Shown here piece by piece: positions 58,801 through 64,000 of a stretch of 64,000 bases of DNA (the first letter of the stretch is position 1; each line of letters opens with the position of its first letter). Made by a program: the position numbers and the translations under genes. Origin of the DNA: Eutypella sp. D-1. Taxonomy: Eukaryota; Ascomycota; Sordariomycetes; Xylariales; Diatrypaceae. Under the pieces are notes generated by a model. The model saw only the letters and a list, made by a program, of their open reading frames with translations, had not been told where the DNA came from and did not search any database. The stretch lies in the NCBI GenBank assembly GCA_023313575.1, contig JAJTTP010000029.1, positions 62,001-126,000 of the forward strand. The letters run 5' to 3'.

Positions 58801-60145
58801 CGTCGACTTGTTGTTCTAGCTGTCGGACCGTAGCTTCCAAGTCACTGATGGTGTCTTTCGCGTCAGCTAGCTCCTCGCTAGACTTCGGGTTGTTTTGGTG
58901 CTCTTCGAGCTTCTCCTGGGCAGATTTCCAATTCTGCCGGGCCTCGTTGAGCTGTGTCTCCATTTCGTTGAGCTCCTCGTCACGCTCGTTCAAGTCCAAG
59001 TCCTTCTCCCGCAGGTCTGCCTCCAAATCGGCTACCTTGCCCCGTAGCTCATCTAACTTGCCTGCATCTTCGCTGGGCTGCGCCTTCTCTTCCAATGACG
59101 TGATCATTTCCTGGGCAGCTCTCAATTTCTCCTCGGTTTCTTCCAATTTGATCTTGGTGTCGTCAAGCTCGTCCTCGCGCTCATTCAGTTCGCGGTCCTT
59201 CTCTCTGAGATCCGCCTCGAGATCACCAATCTCATCTTGTAGCTGGTTCACCTTGTTGTCGGTCTTATTGTCGTGCTGCAGTTGATCCTGTAGGTCTTTG
59301 ATTTCATCGTCCTTGTCCTGCAGCTGACGCCGCAACTTCTCGATTTCTATCTTCTGGCTCTCGTCGGCATATTTTTTCTTGGCCTTCTCCTGTATCTCGA
59401 GGATCTGTTGCTCGTAGCTCTCCAGGTCCTTCTCGGCCGAGGATAGCTGCTTTTTGTATTTATGCAACTCCCTCTGCATCGTAACCTTGTCGACCTTGAG
59501 CTCGGTGTTCTCCTTAACGGCGGCTTCGCTAAAGTCGGGACCGGCCTTCCTAAGGGCCTCTTCCAGAAAGTGGATCTTCAGCTTGAGACCGAAATTCTCC
59601 TTTTCTATCCTGTCGATCACATTCTCCTGTTCTCGCAGTGAAAGCTGATTGCCATCTTGTAGAGGGCCCTTGTCACCGCTACGCCGCGGCAGCAGGACTA
59701 TGGGCGTGGAGGCGGTGCTATTGTCGTCGACTTCGGGGAGGGGTGTGGCTTGTAGTGCAGAGGCGTTCCTAGAGGGGCCGTAAAGAGAGGATTCGAAGGG
59801 AACATGGGTCATATCCATGTCTTCGTTGATCTTGCCGAGTGCCGGGGTGGTCATGCCATTTACATTCTCCTTTCCCCGGCGGCGCGCGCTATTTCGCGTG
59901 GCTGATTTGAGCATAGGAGTGAATTCAGCACCGCCGATACCTGCAGGTAAGTTCTGCATGTTGCCTAGGGGAGCGCGACTGCCCCGGGGAGTTCTTAGGT
60001 TTACACCACGGCCATTTCGTAGTTGCTGGAATATGTTGTTGTCTTTCGTGGGGGATTGAAATGACGGTTCCTGGGTCATATCAAAATCGGGGGGGTTTGC
60101 ACCTAGATAGGTGGCATCCCCCATGTTGGTCCGAGGCGTATCCAT
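55819..60145 (-). CDS. Spindle pole body coiled-coil protein with CM1 and PACT motifs (Pcp1/PcpA-like, 1410 aa)
   Basis: Pericentrin/kendrin-class scaffold that docks gamma-tubulin complexes on the spindle pole body. Exons 60145-56325 and 56230-55819; the intron (GTATGT donor, TGCAG acceptor) splits the PACT motif and joins LEIADA to CNKADLRVLRSI. The first about 165 residues are disordered with Ser/Thr-Pro sites. The CM1 (centrosomin motif 1) segment is at about 169-200 (LREQENVIDRIEKENFGLKL), the gamma-tubulin complex activator. Residues 200-1215 are almost all coiled coil. Within it, about residues 583-805, are 39-residue repeats beginning SLxRDVxRL. The C-terminal PACT-like segment at about 1225-1290 (HAKELRGMALQAGWMQARW ... 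CNKADL) targets the pole. ApsB/Mto1-type proteins share CM1 but lack PACT, so Pcp1/PcpA is the better match. Confidence 0.92.
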
Positions 60146-60778
60146 GTTGACGGCATAAGAGTGACTCGTCGATGTTGGTGTGTTTAGGTGTTCAGGTATT
60201 TAGGGTACCTGGGTGCTTAAGCTGGCGATAGTGATGGTGATGGTGATTGGCGTTCACGTGTTCACGTTGACGCGGTTGCATGGACAACGGAACGGAGCAA
60301 ATGCAATATTTCGTGGAATAGGTATATGTTATAATGATCAACCAATGCCAAAACGGGCGCAGATGGTAAAATTGACGTATACTCCCGCGCAAAAATATTT
60401 CGTCAGAAAAAAATGAAGCGCGTTTTTGAATCAATCCTAGTTGAAGTTGGTATAATTGTCATGTAGTGAAAAGGTAAGCATCACAGCATCAATGTTTTTA
60501 GTTTACTATGTAACTGTGTAACTACGTAGAGTTGGGTAGTGGGTTTGATGCAAGACCGCGTTTGTTTACTTACAGAAGCCCCGGCCAATTAAACACAGGT
60601 CATGAGCGGGGCCTTATCTTAGACTTGCCTGGACCGATAAGCGTTTGTTAGTCCCACTCCCCCAAGCATTTCCACTGGTAAACGGGCACCAAAATTTCTT
60701 GGCTCCAGGGGGTTTCCCTTAGGCCATTATCCTGAATCATATCGAGTTGTAAGAGCAGAATTTTCCAAGCATAAAACA
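60146..60778. other. Intergenic region
   Basis: Promoter of the Pcp1-like gene on the left; no other coding feature. The right end is the upstream flank of the tRNA gene. Confidence 0.4.
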
Positions 60779-60887
60779 GCATCAGTGGTTTAGTGGTAAA
60801 ATCCATCGTTGCCATTCGTGTTCTGTAGGAAACATTACATTCTACAGCAGGTTCGATGGGCCCCGCGTTCGATTCGCGGCTGATGCA
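60779..60887 (+). tRNA. tRNA-Gly (GCC) with intron
   Basis: A 71-nt mature tRNA can be folded after removal of a 38-nt intron: acceptor stem GCATCAG pairs perfectly with CTGATGC, D arm TGGTTTAGTGGTAAAA, anticodon stem CCATCG/CGATGG with loop TTGCCAT (anticodon GCC), and T arm CCGCG-TTCGATT-CGCGG. The intron follows the canonical position 37 (after GCC-A), about 60816-60853. The discriminator base is A. T-rich sequence directly downstream fits Pol III termination. Confidence 0.95.
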
Positions 60888-61701
60888 TTTATTTTTCCCA
60901 TTTTTCTTAACTTGAGGTCTTTCTGTTTATTTTTTTTTTTGGGCGCTCATACTGATAACCCTTTAAATCCCCACTCCTAACTAACTACACATAAGAAAGA
61001 GGCTTACAAGGCTGTCCATCCCCTTTATTGCCTGCGCACTTGCTTAGTTGGTGACATATGCGCCTGCTTACCTCGACATATCCCACGGAAGAATACATAC
61101 TGTCGAAATTATGAGTAAGACTTTATTGGACTGCAGGCATTGATTGTACTGGTCGACATTCCTGTCACTATCTGCGCGGGGCGGATCTCCTCTCTTCTGT
61201 CACCTCTGAACCATTCATCTTCGGTCATTCCTCTATCCACATAGACCAGTCCCTCTAAGGTACAATACAAGAGCCTCCTGTGTCCTCTAATGTGACGGCT
61301 TGGGTAAAGAGAATACATTAGTTGCACCAATAACTAGGTATGGCTGAAAATAATAGATTAGAGGGAAGATATATCTACCACCTAAGGTGCGGGCGTAGCA
61401 GATAGATATGATGGATGTTGCCTGACCTTCCCGCTTACCTTATCTAGATCATATTAAGCCCAGGGCACGTATTGTACGGCTATGGCGTAGGCACAGCCGA
61501 CTGCTGTAACATTCCACCATCTTCTTACATATACATTATTCTCTCCATATGGACCTTACACGAGCATACAATCCACTGTCTCGACCAATACCGTCTCTCT
61601 GTCTCCCTCGCTCTTACTACATAGTTGTGTGGCCTTAATGAATGGCGTCTATGTGCTCCTAGATGTAACACCGGGTACTAGTAACCCAGTGGCGGCTGGA
61701 A

Positions 61702-61762
<61 letters not shown>

Positions 61763-63768
61763 TTGATGATCATCGTGATCTTCGACGAGGCAGGCGAGTC
61801 ACCTCGGTGAATGTGGTGTCCTGCCTGAAATCTGGAACTCAGAATTGAGAGCTGATTGTGGTGTCGGGGAATCATGGACACACCTTCACTCTAGAGTGGG
61901 CATTCTGGTCGAAATCCAGGATTCTTCCCCTTTCTTAAAATCTCCGCCTACTTCATAGCGGCTCTTATTCGCGCGACTGGAGGTTTTTCGTAGGCTCCGA
62001 GCCCAGTCGTTCATACATGCGAGTTTTTAATGCTGCTGTGTTCTAGTAATCTGCTTGCCCATATCCTAACTGGTTTTCTTTTCTTTTTTTCTTTTTTCTA
62101 TGAGCATGATCTCCCACTTTAAATACTCTGGTTCCTGCTACCATCCGCTTATATTCTCTCCTGCGAAAAGGCGGATGTGGTATACTAATAAGGCTTGGAT
62201 GGTTATCGAGAGCATCATTTAAATAGTAAGTAAAATAAGGTTACTTGTACTTGCCATATTACATGCAGGTATTGGCATAGTAAAAGGCAGTCAGTGAAGT
62301 ATCAGTATAAAGGAATGTAACTGATGCATTTTGCCTCGTTCTTTACAAATTGTATATTCAAAAGTAATTCGAAAGGAAAAAAAGAATGCACAATGACGAA
62401 TAAAGAAAAATAAATGACAGAAATAAAGAAAGAAAATAAGTGCAAAAAGACAAAAGCCCTAGCGCTCAGGCTCGAACCCTGAACGCTGTCGAAATGATTT
62501 TCGATAACACAGTCTTCATCGCTTGCAATTATCGCACCCATAAGGTCTAACGCACCCATACCGAGGTAAGGCCCGAAGAGAATACAGCTTTGAACAGAAT
62601 CGGAATCCAACTGCTTGGAAAACTTGCCCATTAATAGCATACTTAACCCCGCGGGCAGTCCTAGCTTTACATTCGGCAAACGCCCGGGAATTAACCGAGC
62701 CGTTTGCTGCTCGACTACCTTCTATGGGTAATTGCATACAGTTATCTAGAGCTCTAGGTACTTCGAGTGCGGGGAGGACTCGATAAGCAGCTTCCCTCTT
62801 CTAGCTTCATGTGTAGTAATCACTTACACAACTGTCCAGATGTAGGTGCCGTACAGACTACGTATTGTTTGAACTATACTGCCTATTACTACAAGCATAC
62901 AACAGAGAGAGAGAGAGAGCGTTATGCTGTGGACATTAGAAATAGGGGCAGCACCAGCCAATCAAAATTGGACATTGGGTAACAGACCCACAACAGTATT
63001 GGTTAGCAATAATAGGGGAAGCAGACCGCTTTGAAAGAAAACCAAAACCATTTAAGAAGCAGGCCGTGGCACAGCTTATCGACATGAAATATGGCATTCT
63101 ATTCAATGGAAATAGCAACTTATCTGTATTAACAAGATGTAATACTGTCCCCTATAGTCTTGAATAGTCTTGAATAAACGCCCAGAGTGCGCAAAAGTAC
63201 TGGATATGCAACACCAAAGTACATTTTTCTTTGTATCATGCTGTCTTCTCTAGCAGTCTTATCATTCATGGGTATTGTTTACTAGTACTGGATACAATGG
63301 CGTATTTCTCGGAAGTACTAGCAGTCAATGTATGTCAAAATGGGACTCACAACAGTCAGGATGTCATTGTGCTCGTATTCTATGCATGTCAGCCTGCAGG
63401 GCAACTACCAACACCTGGACATTGTCTAGCTCTATATCTTTGTGGAGTAAACAGCCTTTATAGTCGCCAATTGTTCAGACAACCCATTGTTCACACAGAG
63501 TACTGTTCTCCTAAGGTTAGTAATGTATTAATTTTCTACATAGAGTACATTTCCTGCTCTAACACCAATCAATGACATTAGTTCAAGTCGCTTTATTCAG
63601 ATGCTCTAAACACTCTTAGCGTCTTAACCCGATACACCGAGCACATATTTTCTCGGGCACCTGTACATGTTAGAGAGAACTGAACGATCCTACCTGAAAT
63701 CTCTGCCTTTTCCAACAACAAACCTTTCTCTCTGCAAGGCCCAGTGTGCAGGGCTTCGACCTACCACG
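60888..63768. other. Intergenic region, AT-rich
   Basis: No supportable gene over 2.9 kb apart from a CT microsatellite. A tRNA-like T arm (B box) on the minus strand near 62467-62485 lacks a matching acceptor stem and is not called. A short GA run is at about 62905-62917. Confidence 0.45.
61704..61755. repeat. CT dinucleotide microsatellite
   Basis: About 26 uninterrupted CT units, giving a pure pyrimidine strand of about 52 bases. Confidence 0.95.
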
Positions 63769-64000
63769 ATGCCTGCACGACTCAATTACGATGCCCTCTA
63801 CCTGGTGTCCGAGTTCCTCCCCGACCGGTCTCGTCTCAATCTTGCCATGGTGGACAAGACTGCCTTCGAGATAATCCATCCCATCCACCTGCGCAGCAAC
63901 TTCATCACGTACAACACCGGTGAAACCGACCAATTGTACATGCGTGCCTCTGCGTACTGGTGGGCACTATCGAACGACAACAGCGCTGTCCTGAACAGAA
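63769..64000 (+). CDS. F-box-like protein, 5' part only, truncated by window end
   Basis: The frame opens at an ATG (context accacgATG) and stays open for 77 codons to the edge. The start NYDALYLVSEFLPDRSRLNLAM followed by VDKTAFEIIHPIHLR has the layout of a short fungal F-box: an initial Leu-rich helix (residues 6-16), a 'LPD-R-L' turn and the conserved hydrophobic third helix. Such proteins are Skp1-linked ubiquitin ligase adaptors, numerous in ascomycete genomes. Only the N-terminus is seen, so no substrate domain can be judged; the start codon and frame are reasonably convincing but the family call is tentative. Confidence 0.6.
   Translation, partial: MPARLNYDALYLVSEFLPDRSRLNLAMVDKTAFEIIHPIHLRSNFITYNTGETDQLYMRASAYWWALSNDNSAVLNR

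Noticed and set aside
62460..62580. tRNA-like T arm and B box on the minus strand (ttcagggttcgagcctgag)
   Set aside because: No complementary 5' acceptor strand, D arm or anticodon stem could be folded around it; at most a tRNA-derived relic.

Overview
The window is nuclear DNA of a filamentous ascomycete, most likely a Sordariomycete. The evidence is the gene content (AA9 and AA13 lytic polysaccharide monooxygenases, a fungal rhodopsin-domain gene, Slm1, Ldb17 and Pcp1 orthologues), the short GT-AG introns (about 40 to 100 nt) with CTRAC/TTGAC-like branch points, an intron-bearing tRNA-Gly, and an intergenic vocabulary rich in TACCTAGGTA-like words. The species cannot be named from sequence alone. 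All exon models were built by hand from splice signals, frame and family motifs; no alignment was run.

Left part (1-32 kb), accessory in character: a UbiA-type prenyltransferase (+), a secreted AA9 LPMO (+), a small tail-anchored protein (-), a GNAT-like acetyltransferase (+), a membrane-anchored lectin-like protein (-), a solo LTR with a 5-bp target duplication, a 354-bp MITE with TA flanks, a 17-bp minisatellite, an FAD aromatic hydroxylase (-), a secreted AA13 starch LPMO (-) with an AmyR-type CGG-N8-CGG site upstream, a LURP-one-related protein (-), an FMO-type monooxygenase (-), a rhodopsin-domain pseudogene (-), a secreted FMN-dependent 2-hydroxy-acid oxidase (-) and a ferric reductase (-). 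Spacing is irregular and much of the sequence is non-coding. Two LPMOs, a secreted oxidase expected to make H2O2 and a surface ferric reductase lie within 30 kb and could form an extracellular redox toolkit; that link is inference.

Right part (34-60 kb), conserved core genes, all on the minus strand and separated by 1.8-5 kb intergenic regions: a Sec7-PH Arf exchange factor, an Slm1/2-type BAR-PH TORC2 effector, an Ldb17/Dip1/SPIN90-type Arp2/3 activator, and a Pcp1/PcpA-type spindle pole body protein with N-terminal CM1 and C-terminal PACT motifs. The first three act at the cell cortex in PI(4,5)P2, endocytosis and actin control; the fourth anchors gamma-tubulin complexes.

The right end has an intron-containing tRNA-Gly(GCC), a long CT microsatellite and the start of a gene with an F-box-like N-terminus that runs off the window. 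From about 8 kb to 60 kb every recognisable protein gene (twelve, counting the pseudogene) is on the minus strand.
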